Assembly: GCA_018608405.1 (NCBI GenBank)
Contig: JABAZP010000005.1
Span: forward strand, 294,888 to 358,887
Length of the DNA: 64,000 nt
Direction: 5' to 3'
DNA from: Flavobacteriales bacterium
Lineage (GTDB): Bacteria > Bacteroidota > Bacteroidia > Flavobacteriales_E > Vicingaceae
Part shown: piece by piece, positions 53,317 through 62,568 of the stretch
Numbering within the stretch: position 1 is the stretch's first letter
Layout: every line of letters starts with the position of its first letter
Notes under the pieces: generated by a model
Told to the model about the DNA's origin: nothing
The model's input: only the letters and a program-made list of their open reading frames with translations
Database searches by the model: none
Made by a program: the position numbers and the translations under genes

Positions 53317-55404
53317 ATGAGTAATAAGAATTACGTTTTTCACGATAGAGAAATAAGCTGGCTTTCGTTCAATGAGAGGGTGCTGCAAGAGGCAGAAGAT
53401 GAGTCTGTTCCGATATTAGAAAGGTTGAAATTTTTAGGTATTTTTTCCAGTAATTTAGACGAGTTTTTTCGAGTTAAAGTACCTACAGTTCAAAAGATGC
53501 TGGATCTTTCCACGAAAGAAAAAGAGATGTTGGATTATGACCCTGCTGAAACTTTAATGGCTATTTCTCAGAAGAATCAAGCACTTCAAAAAAGATTTGA
53601 AAAGGCCTATATAGCTGCTAAAGAGGAGTTGGAACATGAGCGAATATTCTTTTTGAGTGAAAAAGAATTGAATGGGAACCAGATGCTAAAAGTGAAGGAT
53701 TACTTTCAGTCGACTGTGCAACCTGCTCTTGTTCCTTTAATGCTTTCGGAAGAAAGAGATTTACCCGAGCTAAACGGAAAGGCGGCATACTTAGCGGTTA
53801 AGTTGTGCAAAATGGAAGAGGGCGAGGAGCAAGAGGTTAACTACGCATTAATTGAAATTCCCACCGCAATTGTGAGTCGGTTTTTTGTTCTTAACGAAGA
53901 CGACGGCTCAAAGAACGTTGTGCTATTAGACGACATTATCCGCACGTGTTTGCCAGAAATTTTTGCAATATTTCATTACAATTACTTTGAGGCTTATACG
54001 ATAAAAATTACCAGAGATGCAGGGCTGGATATCGAAAACGATGTAACTACCGGCTTCATTGAAAAACTAACCGAGGGTTTAAAAAACCGTAAAAAAGGAG
54101 ATCCTGTTCGCTTTATTCACGATTCTGATATTGATGCTGTCCTTTTAAAATTCATCATAAAAAAAGTCGGACTTGAAGATGATGACTTGTTGGTGCCAGG
54201 TGGAAGGTATCACAACTTTAAAGACTACATGAATTTCCCCAACATTGGGTCTTTAGCACTACGATACAAAAGTATGCCCCCATTGGCTCATCCAATTTTA
54301 AAGGGTAAAGTAAGTGTATTTGAGCAAATTAGGAAGCAGGATATTCTTTTAAGTTATCCTTATCAATCGTACCGACATGTAATTGACTTAATGCGGGAAG
54401 CGGCGATTGATCCTGCTGTCACATCGATAAAAATTACCATTTATCGCTTGGTAAGTAAGAACTCAAAAGTCATTCATTCGCTTATAAATGCAGCCCGTAA
54501 TGGTAAGTCTGTAACTGTTGTTATGGAGTTGAAGGCAAGATTCGACGAAGAGTCCAATATGAATTATACAGATAAGTTACAAGATGAAGGGGTAAAAGTA
54601 ATCTTTGGAGCACCTGGTTTAAAAGTTCATACAAAGCTCTTGGTGATTAAACGAAAAGAAGAAGGAAAGTCAGTACGATATTGTCATATAGGTACTGGGA
54701 ATTTTCATGAAAATACTGCTAGACTATACTGTGATCACTCTTTGTTAACTTGTAGAGATGAGATTAGCAGCGAAGTAAATAAAATTTTTAAATTCTTTAA
54801 AGACAATTACAAGAGGTATCAATTCAAGCATTTAATTGTGGCACCATTTAATGCACGTCGTCGTTTTATTAAGCTTATTGACAACGAGATAGAGAATGTT
54901 AAAAAAGGGAAGGAGGCATACGTCGTTATCAAAGTAAATAGTTTAAACGACCGTAAAATGTCGAAAAAGATTTATGAGGCTAGCGAAGCAGGAGTAAAAA
55001 TTAAAATAATTGCAAGAAGTGTGCACTCAATTGTAAATGGAGTTGCCGGAATGAGTGAAAACATTGAGTCGATATCCATAGTTGATCGACTTTTAGAACA
55101 TGCTAGGGTGATTGTTTTTTGTAATGGCAGTGATGAAAAGGTTTATATTGGTTCGTCTGACTGGATGCGCAGAAACTTAGATAACCGAGTGGAGGTAATG
55201 ACTCCTATTTTCGATGACAACATAAAAAAGATGTTACTGAAGGTTATCGATATACAATTGTCTGATAATGTGAAGGCAAGAAAGTGGAATGCCGAGTTGT
55301 CGAATGAATATGTTCGAACGGATGGCAAACAAGTCCGCTCACAATATGAGATATACGATTACTTCTCGAACCAATTAATAAAGGCCGAAGCTAAAAAACA
55401 CTAA
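53317..55404 (+). CDS. ppk1: Polyphosphate kinase 1
   Basis: 695 residues. N-terminal domain REISWLSFNERVLQEAEDES, head domain with GIFSSNLDEFFRVKV, and the catalytic region with phosphohistidine H438 (LKVHTKLLVIKRK) and YCHIGTGNFHENTARLY. It reversibly makes polyphosphate from ATP at the inner membrane. It is followed after 11 nt by the exopolyphosphatase gene, the classic ppk-ppx pair. Confidence 0.96.
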   Translation: MSNKNYVFHDREISWLSFNERVLQEAEDESVPILERLKFLGIFSSNLDEFFRVKVPTVQKMLDLSTKEKEMLDYDPAETLMAISQKNQALQKRFEKAYIAAKEELEHERIFFLSEKELNGNQMLKVKDYFQSTVQPALVPLMLSEERDLPELNGKAAYLAVKLCKMEEGEEQEVNYALIEIPTAIVSRFFVLNEDDGSKNVVLLDDIIRTCLPEIFAIFHYNYFEAYTIKITRDAGLDIENDVTTGFIEKLTEGLKNRKKGDPVRFIHDSDIDAVLLKFIIKKVGLEDDDLLVPGGRYHNFKDYMNFPNIGSLALRYKSMPPLAHPILKGKVSVFEQIRKQDILLSYPYQSYRHVIDLMREAAIDPAVTSIKITIYRLVSKNSKVIHSLINAARNGKSVTVVMELKARFDEESNMNYTDKLQDEGVKVIFGAPGLKVHTKLLVIKRKEEGKSVRYCHIGTGNFHENTARLYCDHSLLTCRDEISSEVNKIFKFFKDNYKRYQFKHLIVAPFNARRRFIKLIDNEIENVKKGKEAYVVIKVNSLNDRKMSKKIYEASEAGVKIKIIARSVHSIVNGVAGMSENIESISIVDRLLEHARVIVFCNGSDEKVYIGSSDWMRRNLDNRVEVMTPIFDDNIKKMLLKVIDIQLSDNVKARKWNAELSNEYVRTDGKQVRSQYEIYDYFSNQLIKAEAKKH

Positions 55405-55415
55405 ATTCGTTTACT

Positions 55416-56327
55416 ATGATGGATAAGAGTTTACGATTTGCAGCGGTGGATATTGGATCAAATGCAGTTCGATTGTTTTTTGGCTACGTGTTTGAAACTG
55501 AATTTGGACCTGTTTTTAAAAAGGCTTCATTAATACGCTTGCCAATACGTTTAGGAGAAGACTCTTTTCATAATAGACCTATTCCGGAACATAAGATTGA
55601 AGAGCTTGGAGAGGCACTTGCGGGTTTTAGGCATTTGATGCTAGCATTCAATGTGGTTTCTTATCGAGTTTGTGCAACATCGGCAATGCGAGACGCTTTG
55701 AACCGGGAAGAGGTTTTAAAACTGGTTAAGAAGAAGTCGGGAATGGATATTGAGCTCATTAGCGGAGATGAAGAAGCAGCGCTAATTTTTGAAAATCACA
55801 TAGCCGAAAAACTGGATCAGACTAAGGTCTACTTATACATGGATGTTGGCGGTGGAAGTACCGAGCTAACTCTATTTAAAGAGGGTCAAACGGTGAAAGC
55901 TCGTTCGTTTAACATTGGAACTATCCGGTTAAAAGACGACTTGGTTTCAGAAAAAACGTGGAAAGAGTTGGGGGATTGGTTGGCAGAAATCAAAAGAGAA
56001 TACCAGCCGAAAAATATTATCGGTTCAGGTGGGAACATCAATACGCTGTTTAAGTTAACGCTTCGGAAAGAAATGGAAGTGCTTCCAACGTTAGCTACAA
56101 AAAAATGGTTGCAGCGACTGAAAGAACTTTCATTCGACGAGAAAATTTCAAAATTAGGTCTGCGTCCAGACCGCGCAGATGTTATTGTGCCTGCAACCGA
56201 ACTATTCGTTTTTGCACTTTCTAAAAGTGGTTGTGAAGGCGTTATTGTTCCGAAGGTGGGATTAGTTGACGGAATTATTCGGCATTTGTATAAGGAGCAT
56301 GTTTTGGAAAGTGAATCAGTTGAATAA
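55416..56327 (+). CDS. ppx: Exopolyphosphatase / Ppx-GppA family phosphatase
   Basis: 303 residues, the short Bacteroidota form consisting only of the ASKHA ATPase-like part. Motifs: AAVDIGSNAVRLFFG (phosphate loop 1), VCATSAMRDA, ISGDEEAALIF with the catalytic Glu, MDVGGGSTELTLF (phosphate loop 2) and GSGGNINTLFKL. It lacks the C-terminal HD-like domain of long E. coli Ppx. The ATG at 55416 is used; a second ATG follows at once. It counteracts Ppk1 by degrading polyphosphate or pppGpp. Confidence 0.92.
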   Translation: MMDKSLRFAAVDIGSNAVRLFFGYVFETEFGPVFKKASLIRLPIRLGEDSFHNRPIPEHKIEELGEALAGFRHLMLAFNVVSYRVCATSAMRDALNREEVLKLVKKKSGMDIELISGDEEAALIFENHIAEKLDQTKVYLYMDVGGGSTELTLFKEGQTVKARSFNIGTIRLKDDLVSEKTWKELGDWLAEIKREYQPKNIIGSGGNINTLFKLTLRKEMEVLPTLATKKWLQRLKELSFDEKISKLGLRPDRADVIVPATELFVFALSKSGCEGVIVPKVGLVDGIIRHLYKEHVLESESVE

Positions 56328-56351
56328 CTTGCTGAACACGATTACTGAAAA

Positions 56352-56765
56352 TTAAGCCACTTTATAAAATTTTTTCATTTCTGAAATAATCCTTTTTCGA
56401 TCTTTCTTCCAGATTCCATCGAGTGAAATTTCATAGGTATTCCCTCCATTTTCAAGAACAATACCTTTCCAGTTGGAGTCAATACTTGTTTCACCTTTAA
56501 TTAATTCTATCTTTTTGGTGTCCTCATTCGCTGCAAAAACCCACTCTATCTCCGTTTTTGAAAAGCGAAGGAATTTATTTTTTAATTGAAAATATTGAAT
56601 GAGTCCGGATAGAACGAAAAATGGATAAGCTGCAGCCGAAATCAAAAAGCTATTGTCATTCTTGCCAAAGAAAAAATATAGGCCAACCACCATTCCTAAA
56701 GCACCAATCACAGCAAAACCAATTTGCAGGTTTTTCTGTCTGTTGTAAGGGTTAATAGTCTTCAT
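56352..56765 (-). CDS. Hypothetical two-helix membrane protein
   Basis: 137 residues. Two hydrophobic helices (IGFAVIGALGMVVGLYFFFG and LISAAAYPFFVLSGLIQYF), then a soluble beta-rich tail (SKTEIEWVFAANEDTKKIEL, GNTYEISLDGIWKKDRKRI), a layout like PH-type membrane proteins and similar to the gene at 37217-37690. Function unknown. Its ATG overlaps the meaB stop (ATGA). Last gene of the ddl-methyltransferase-meaB operon. Confidence 0.72.
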   Translation of the reverse strand: MKTINPYNRQKNLQIGFAVIGALGMVVGLYFFFGKNDNSFLISAAAYPFFVLSGLIQYFQLKNKFLRFSKTEIEWVFAANEDTKKIELIKGETSIDSNWKGIVLENGGNTYEISLDGIWKKDRKRIISEMKKFYKVA

Positions 56766-57784
56766 AATAAACTCTTTTTAAATTCTTCATAAACTAAATT
56801 TGCTGCCTCAGTTGGCGAAACCTGTTTTTGAATTACTTGAGTTTCTAAATTATTAATAAAGTTGTTAATCCGTTTATTTCCAAACAAAGCTAAATTTAAT
56901 CGTTCTTGGATGCTTTTTTTGAACCATGCATTCAATTGGCTTTTACGCTGTGCTTCAAAGTAGTTGTTGTCGGTTGTGAGCTGAATAAAGTCATCAATCA
57001 TATTCCATGCTTTTTCTAAATTGAATGCGTTTAGAGCAGAGCAAATTTCAACCTTAGGAGTTGAGCCACTTTCGGCCGCAGGAAACAAATGAAGCGCATT
57101 TTGGTATTCTCTTTTTGCCAATTTCGCAGCGGTTAAATTCTCTCCATCTGCTTTGTTGATGAGCATACCATCGGCCATTTCCATTATGCCTCTTTTTATA
57201 CCTTGGAGCTCGTCTCCCGCTCCTGCAAGCATTAACAGTAAAAAGAAGTCGGTCATTTCCTTTACCTCAATTTCCGACTGACCAACGCCAACGGTTTCTA
57301 CAATAATGGTATTGAAACCCGCTGCCTCGCATAAAATAATGCTTTCCCGGCTGTGGTGTGTAACTCCGCCTAAAGAACCTGAACTTGGACTCGGTCTTAT
57401 AAAAGCATCCGGATGGACACTTAAGTTATTCATGCGTGTTTTATCGCCCAATATGCTTCCTTTTGAACGTTGCGAACTTGGGTCAACTGCTAAAACAGCA
57501 ACTTTTCTTTTTTGCTGCTCTATTAAATACATTCCAAACGTTTCAATAAAGGTACTTTTCCCTACTCCCGGAACTCCGGTTATTCCAATTCGAATAGAGT
57601 TGCCCGAGTGTGGTAAGCAAGCTTTAACTAGTTCGTTCGCAAACTTTCGGTCTTCTAGTTTTTTACTTTCACAAAGTGTGATACCCTTACTTAATGCTGT
57701 AAAATTTCCACTGAGAATTCCATTCACCAAATCTTTTAAATTAGGCAATTGAACTTTTTTCCTTTTGAAATTTTTGTTTTGCAT
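56762..57784 (-). CDS. meaB: Methylmalonyl-CoA mutase-associated GTPase (ArgK/MeaB)
   Basis: 340 residues. G3E GTPase: Walker A GITGVPGVGKST (70-77 core), AVDPSSQRSKGSILGDKTRM, Walker B-like ETVGVGQSEIEV, and the base-specificity NKADG. It protects and loads cobalamin on methylmalonyl-CoA mutase. The mutase genes (mutA/mutB) are not in the window. The accC-type biotin carboxylase at 37892 may belong to the same propionate pathway, but that is inference. Confidence 0.94.
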   Translation of the reverse strand: MQNKNFKRKKVQLPNLKDLVNGILSGNFTALSKGITLCESKKLEDRKFANELVKACLPHSGNSIRIGITGVPGVGKSTFIETFGMYLIEQQKRKVAVLAVDPSSQRSKGSILGDKTRMNNLSVHPDAFIRPSPSSGSLGGVTHHSRESIILCEAAGFNTIIVETVGVGQSEIEVKEMTDFFLLLMLAGAGDELQGIKRGIMEMADGMLINKADGENLTAAKLAKREYQNALHLFPAAESGSTPKVEICSALNAFNLEKAWNMIDDFIQLTTDNNYFEAQRKSQLNAWFKKSIQERLNLALFGNKRINNFINNLETQVIQKQVSPTEAANLVYEEFKKSLL

Positions 57785-57789
57785 TGGCT

Positions 57790-58428
57790 CTAAATTACTC
57801 TTCCAATCTGAATTCCATCTCGAATGGGCAGCAAAATATTCTCAATTCTATTATCTTCAGTAATTTGTTTATTGAACGCTCGAAGTAAATTGGTGTCTTT
57901 GTCTAGTGCACTTTTATCTACCACTTTGCCACTCCATAAAATATTGTCTGCTAAAATGTAGCTTCCCGACTTCAAAGTAGGCATAATTAAATTGTAATAA
58001 TTCAAGTAATTCTCTTTGTCTGCATCAATAAATACTAAATCCCAACTTTCATTTAATTGAGGAATAACTTCCATCGCATTGCCAATGTGCTGAGTGATTT
58101 GTTGTGCAAATGCAGAGCGATCGATAAAAGATTGCACAAAATCCTGTCGCTCCTCGTTTTTGTCAATTGTATGCAAATGCCCGCCTTTGGTTAAACCTTC
58201 AGCTAAGCAAAGTGCCGAGTAGCCGGTATAGGTTCCTAGTTCTAAAATTCGAGAGGGTTGAATCATTTTTGAAATCATACTCAACACCCTTCCCTGAAAA
58301 TGCCCGCTTAGCATTCGCGGTTGTAAAACTTTTAAATACGTTTCTCTATGCAGTTCGTGCAACAATTCACTTTCTTTAGAAGTGTGTTCAATGACGTAGT
58401 TATCAAGATTTTCGTCTAAAAAGTTCAT
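57790..58428 (-). CDS. O-methyltransferase (COMT-like, class I SAM)
   Basis: 212 residues. SAM-binding ILELGTYTGYSALCLAEGL, a metal-site acidic run DLVFIDADKENYLNYYNLI, and ADNILWSGKVVD. This is the small caffeoyl-CoA/catechol-type methyltransferase family of bacteria, divalent-metal dependent. The acceptor is unknown. Its ATG is directly adjacent to the ddl stop, and meaB follows after 5 nt. Confidence 0.88.
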   Translation of the reverse strand: MNFLDENLDNYVIEHTSKESELLHELHRETYLKVLQPRMLSGHFQGRVLSMISKMIQPSRILELGTYTGYSALCLAEGLTKGGHLHTIDKNEERQDFVQSFIDRSAFAQQITQHIGNAMEVIPQLNESWDLVFIDADKENYLNYYNLIMPTLKSGSYILADNILWSGKVVDKSALDKDTNLLRAFNKQITEDNRIENILLPIRDGIQIGRVI

Positions 58429-59400
58429 TCAGTTTTTTGTTTCTTCAATAATGCTTGTAAAAAAGTCTTTTAACGACATGTTCATCGCAGCAACTTGCTG
58501 AGGAATTAAACTGGCCTTGGATAAGCCTGGAACTGCATTCACTTCAATTACATACGGGGTCTTGTCTACCAGCATGAAATCGACGCGAACCACACCTCGT
58601 AAATCTAACTTATAATAAATCTCTGTAGATAATTGTTGCGTGAGCTTATAGCTGTCTTCGTCAATTCTGGCAGGCGTAATTTCCATTGAATTGCCTTCGT
58701 ATTTTGCTTGATAGTCAAAGAACTCTCCTTTTGGAATAATTTGAGTGATGGGCATGGGTATAATTTCACCATTTTTTCTAAAAACCCCGCAAGTAATTTC
58801 TTTTCCTGGAAGGTTTTCTTCAATCATGATTTCTCTGTCAAATTGGAAAGCTTTGGTTAAGGCCAACTCTAGCTCGTCTTTTCGTTTTACTTTAGAAACC
58901 CCATAACTACTGCCTGCAGAGCAAGGTTTAACAAAGCAAGGTAGTCCAATGGTTTCAATAATTTCATCTAAATCGATATGATCACCAGCTCTCAAATATT
59001 TGGACGTAGCTACAGAATACCCAAGTTGATTCAATAGCGTGTTATTGTACCATTTATTAAAAGTTAAAGTAGAACCAATGTGGTTTGGAGAGGAGTATGG
59101 AATATTCAATAAGTCAAAATAAGCTTGAAGTTTTCCATCTTCTCCCGGTGTGCCGTGTATGGCTATAAAAACATAATCGAATCGAATTGGATTGCCATCT
59201 AACTCAAAGCTAAAATCGTTTTTATCAATCTCGAAAGAATGTCCTGCTAGTTTTGCCTGCCAAACCCCTTTGCGCATCACCACTAATATTGGCTTGTATC
59301 TGCTTTCATCTATGTTATCTAGAACAGTTTGAGCAGATTTTAATGAAATTTCTTCTTCTGCTGAATCTCCTCCCGCTGCTATGGCAATTACTGGCTTCAT
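58429..59400 (-). CDS. ddl: D-alanine-D-alanine ligase
   Basis: 323 residues. The N-terminal domain begins PVIAIAAGGDSAEEEISLKS. ATP-grasp motifs: FVKPCSAGSSYGVSKVK, the loop before EITCGV, DYQAKYEGNSMEITPAR, VRVDFMLVD and EVNAVPGLSKASLIP. It joins two D-Ala for the peptidoglycan stem peptide. Divergent from the PASTA protein gene across 127 nt. First gene of a minus-strand operon that continues with the methyltransferase, meaB and a membrane protein. Confidence 0.96.
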   Translation of the reverse strand: MKPVIAIAAGGDSAEEEISLKSAQTVLDNIDESRYKPILVVMRKGVWQAKLAGHSFEIDKNDFSFELDGNPIRFDYVFIAIHGTPGEDGKLQAYFDLLNIPYSSPNHIGSTLTFNKWYNNTLLNQLGYSVATSKYLRAGDHIDLDEIIETIGLPCFVKPCSAGSSYGVSKVKRKDELELALTKAFQFDREIMIEENLPGKEITCGVFRKNGEIIPMPITQIIPKGEFFDYQAKYEGNSMEITPARIDEDSYKLTQQLSTEIYYKLDLRGVVRVDFMLVDKTPYVIEVNAVPGLSKASLIPQQVAAMNMSLKDFFTSIIEETKN

Positions 59401-59497
59401 TTGAATTCAATTATTAGTTGTTTCAAAATAAGTCATTCTATTTTCACGTTTACCAGTTTTGGCGCACTATTAATTAACATTACCCTACTAATATTGT

Positions 59498-59505
59498 TAT
59501 TTTTG
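59498..59505 (+). promoter_or_regulatory. -7 element (TATTTTTG) before the PASTA gene
   Basis: Exact TAnnTTTG, 22 nt before the ATG at 59528. Confidence 0.4.
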
Positions 59506-59527
59506 ATGCTCGTAAATCTATGCCTTC

Positions 59528-60352
59528 ATGAGTCACCTTTTCCGTTTTTTAGTAAGTAAGGTTTTTTGGATTAACCTTTTGGTAGCTATTTTGTTAGTTG
59601 GCGGAGGAGTGTATGCAACATTACTCTATCTAGATAATTATACAAAACATGGGGAAGAGCTTGAAGTTCCTGAATTTGTTGGAATACACATTTCAGAGAC
59701 AGATTTGGTCATTACTGATCAAGAGAGTTTCTTTACTGAAATATCAGATTCTGTATTTATTAAGGGAGAAGTAGGAGGGACGGTAATTGAGCAGCACCCG
59801 CCGGCAGGAAAGCAAGTGAAACAAGGAAGAACAATTTACTTAACCGTTGCTGCCAATCAACCTACTAAAATCAAGATGCCAAAATTAGTAGACCGATCCT
59901 TACGTCAAGCAACCTCGATTTTGGAAACATACGGTCTAGAGGTGGGAGAATTGGTGTATAAGCCAGATATGTGCACAAATTGTATTTTACAGCAGAAATT
60001 AGAAGGTGAGGAAATTGCCGAGGGCACTAGAATTAGAAAAGGTAGCGTGATTGATTTAGTGGTAGGGCAAGGACTTGGTAGTGTGTTGGTAGAAGTGCCT
60101 TATTTGTTGGAATTTAACATTGAAATGGCGACTAATTTACTGCAGTCAAAATCACTCAATTTAGGGGCTCCCTTGTTTGATGAAACAGTTAAAACTGCCG
60201 AAGACTCTATCAATGCGGTAGTGTATAAGCAATTACCTCCGTTTAGTCAGGTGCCAACTACTAGAATGGGTGTAGCTGTTGACCTTTTTCTTACCTTAGA
60301 TACGAATAAGGTGGTACACTCCGTTATACCTGTATTAGATTCAATACAATAA
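59528..60352 (+). CDS. PASTA-domain membrane protein without a kinase domain
   Basis: 274 residues. One N-terminal transmembrane helix (FWINLLVAILLVGGGVYATLL), then three PASTA repeats at about 46-112, 114-185 and 190-258 (LEVPEFVGIHISE, IKMPKLVDRSLRQATSILE, VEVPYLLEFNIEMATNLL), each ending in a loop before the next. PASTA domains bind peptidoglycan stem fragments. There is no Ser/Thr kinase or penicillin-binding domain here. Its position opposite ddl supports a cell-wall role. The stop overlaps the next start by one base (TAATG). Confidence 0.88.
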   Translation: MSHLFRFLVSKVFWINLLVAILLVGGGVYATLLYLDNYTKHGEELEVPEFVGIHISETDLVITDQESFFTEISDSVFIKGEVGGTVIEQHPPAGKQVKQGRTIYLTVAANQPTKIKMPKLVDRSLRQATSILETYGLEVGELVYKPDMCTNCILQQKLEGEEIAEGTRIRKGSVIDLVVGQGLGSVLVEVPYLLEFNIEMATNLLQSKSLNLGAPLFDETVKTAEDSINAVVYKQLPPFSQVPTTRMGVAVDLFLTLDTNKVVHSVIPVLDSIQ

Positions 60353-62562
60353 TGCTTAAAGGGTTTCAATTTTTCCTTGTAGGAATGCTATTTGTTGTGC
60401 AATTGTGTGCACAAGACTATTTAGCGGTTCCAAGTTCCAACCCTGCACTCTTTCCACAATATTCTTCTAGTTTAACAAACAATAAAGCAGAGGTATTTGA
60501 GGAAAACTTTATTTACCAGTATGACACGTTGAGTTTGCCGTTTATTGATGATTTTTCAACCAATCGTCAGCGAAAAAGAATTACTGACTTAAATGACCCA
60601 CGACTAACAGACAGTGTTTTTTATAAGATTAGAATTGGAAACGGGCCATACCAAGATACAATTGGTTTTACTCAAGACTCAACTTTTAAGTACATCACGA
60701 ATCCTTTAGGAGATACCATTTTGAGAGTTCCAAATCCTACTTTTACGATTCAATATTCAGACTTAGTAAGCTCGCCTGTAGAATACTTGACTTATACCGT
60801 TTTCCCTGCCTACAATTATACAGAGCAAGCAGGCACACCAAAAGATACTGTTTTTGTGGATGCTCAATTTGAACAAGATACCGTAACCTTTTACACAGTT
60901 TCTCCCAATGGAAAAGACTTATGGACAGATGCTTCGGCATATATTAACAGAACATTTCCGATAAACCCACCCTCTATAGGAGTTGCCACTTTTGATGGAT
61001 TAAACGAATTAGGTTTACCCTACAATTTTGATATCCCACTTCGTGTGGTTGCCGATTATCTTTCTTCTGTGCCATTGAGGTTAGCGAACTTGCCCGATAC
61101 TAATGTTTATTTAAGCTTTTTCTATCAACCCAAAGGACTCTCATTAGATAAACCTGAAACAGAAGATTCTTTAGTAGTGGAATATTACAATGCCTCTACA
61201 GAACGATGGAGTGGAGCATGGAATTCAATCGGTTTTGCTGCTGATACATTTTCTCAAGTTATATTAAAGGTTCCAAATCAATTTCATAAAGATGGATTTC
61301 GATTCAGGTTTAAAAATTATGCAAACAGCACTGGAGCTTTTGACCAATGGCACGTTGATTATGTATATTTAGATAATGGCAGATCGGAAACACAAGATTT
61401 TTACAACGACATTGCCTACATATATGACGCACCGTCCATGTTAAAAGATTATTATGCCATGCCTTGGTGGCATTATAAAAATAATCCATCAAGTTACATG
61501 GCCGATTCTGCTTTTACTTTTATGAAAAATGCAAGTAGCGGTTTGCTATCGGTGTTTAATTTTTTGAACGTTCCTGACACAACAACGCCCGGTACAAACT
61601 TTTATACTTTTCCCGATATTCCAAGTTCTTTTTTACAAATTCAACCTAATTCATTTTTTAGATTTGAATACCCAACTCCTTTCGAATTCCCTGCAGCTAA
61701 AATAGATACTGCTGGAGTGTTTGAGTCTATTTTCGACATACAATTTAGGCCTCGTTTGGACTTTATCGAAAGCAACGACACGATTATTTCAAGAACAGTA
61801 TTGCAGGATTATTATGCCTACGACGACGGTACAGCAGAAGCGGGTTATGGTGTTAATCCTGCCTTAAGCACGGATGGATTGACCGCATATATGGCTGTTC
61901 GCTATGACATTCCATTTTCAGATACCTTAAAAGGCTTTCAAACTTATTTTTTACCGCAGGCGGTTGATGTTAGCAAACAAAGAATTACACTCACCGTATG
62001 GAGTTCTCTTTCACCAGCTGTTGTGTTATATGAACGAGTGGCTCCGGCACGTCCAACCTACAGCGAGCCGAATGGTATTATCACATTTAATCTGGATACA
62101 CCTATAGTTGTAGGTCAGACGTTCTACATCGGCTTCAAAACGGTTGGAGCAAATAGTGTGAATGTTGGCTATGATTTGAACACAAATCACAAAGACAAAC
62201 TATTTTTTAGTCAAAATGGGGTTACATGGTCCGTTCCTTCAGGCGGCATTAATGATGGTGCTTTAATGCTTCGGCCGGTTTTTAGAAATCGAGTGTTGGA
62301 CGTAGGTATTACCGAAAATCCGTTGTTGATTAATGAGTTGAAAGTCTATCCTAATCCTACAAATGGAGTAGTAAACTTAGAAGTACTTTCTTCGGATCGC
62401 TTAGCATCCATCGAATTGTTGGACATGACGGGGAAGTTAGTATTAGCTGCTCCTTTTCAGAATCAACTTCACCTGGGTCATTTATCCAAAGGTATTTATT
62501 TTTTGAAAGTACAAAAGGAGAATGGAGGTCTGTTAACACGGAAGATAATTCTTTCAGAATAA
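60352..62562 (+). CDS. Secreted T9SS type A cargo protein, function unknown
   Basis: 736 residues. Signal peptide MLKGFQFFLVGMLFVVQLCAQ. Long beta-rich body with no recognised enzyme motif, including two beta-sandwich-like sections around 290-350 and 480-640 (FYAYDDGTAEAGYG, GQTFYIGFKTVGANSVNVGY). The C-terminal sorting domain (LKVYPNPTNGVVNLEVLSSD ... LSKGIYFLKVQ) is type A. It is translationally coupled to the PASTA gene upstream and followed by rluD after 6 nt. Confidence 0.88.
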   Translation: MLKGFQFFLVGMLFVVQLCAQDYLAVPSSNPALFPQYSSSLTNNKAEVFEENFIYQYDTLSLPFIDDFSTNRQRKRITDLNDPRLTDSVFYKIRIGNGPYQDTIGFTQDSTFKYITNPLGDTILRVPNPTFTIQYSDLVSSPVEYLTYTVFPAYNYTEQAGTPKDTVFVDAQFEQDTVTFYTVSPNGKDLWTDASAYINRTFPINPPSIGVATFDGLNELGLPYNFDIPLRVVADYLSSVPLRLANLPDTNVYLSFFYQPKGLSLDKPETEDSLVVEYYNASTERWSGAWNSIGFAADTFSQVILKVPNQFHKDGFRFRFKNYANSTGAFDQWHVDYVYLDNGRSETQDFYNDIAYIYDAPSMLKDYYAMPWWHYKNNPSSYMADSAFTFMKNASSGLLSVFNFLNVPDTTTPGTNFYTFPDIPSSFLQIQPNSFFRFEYPTPFEFPAAKIDTAGVFESIFDIQFRPRLDFIESNDTIISRTVLQDYYAYDDGTAEAGYGVNPALSTDGLTAYMAVRYDIPFSDTLKGFQTYFLPQAVDVSKQRITLTVWSSLSPAVVLYERVAPARPTYSEPNGIITFNLDTPIVVGQTFYIGFKTVGANSVNVGYDLNTNHKDKLFFSQNGVTWSVPSGGINDGALMLRPVFRNRVLDVGITENPLLINELKVYPNPTNGVVNLEVLSSDRLASIELLDMTGKLVLAAPFQNQLHLGHLSKGIYFLKVQKENGGLLTRKIILSE

Positions 62563-62568
62563 GAAAAT

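Noticed and set aside
56762-57784. Arginine/ornithine transport kinase (old ArgK name)
   Set aside because: The G3E GTPase motifs and the usual cobalamin role fit MeaB; the transport role was an early misassignment.
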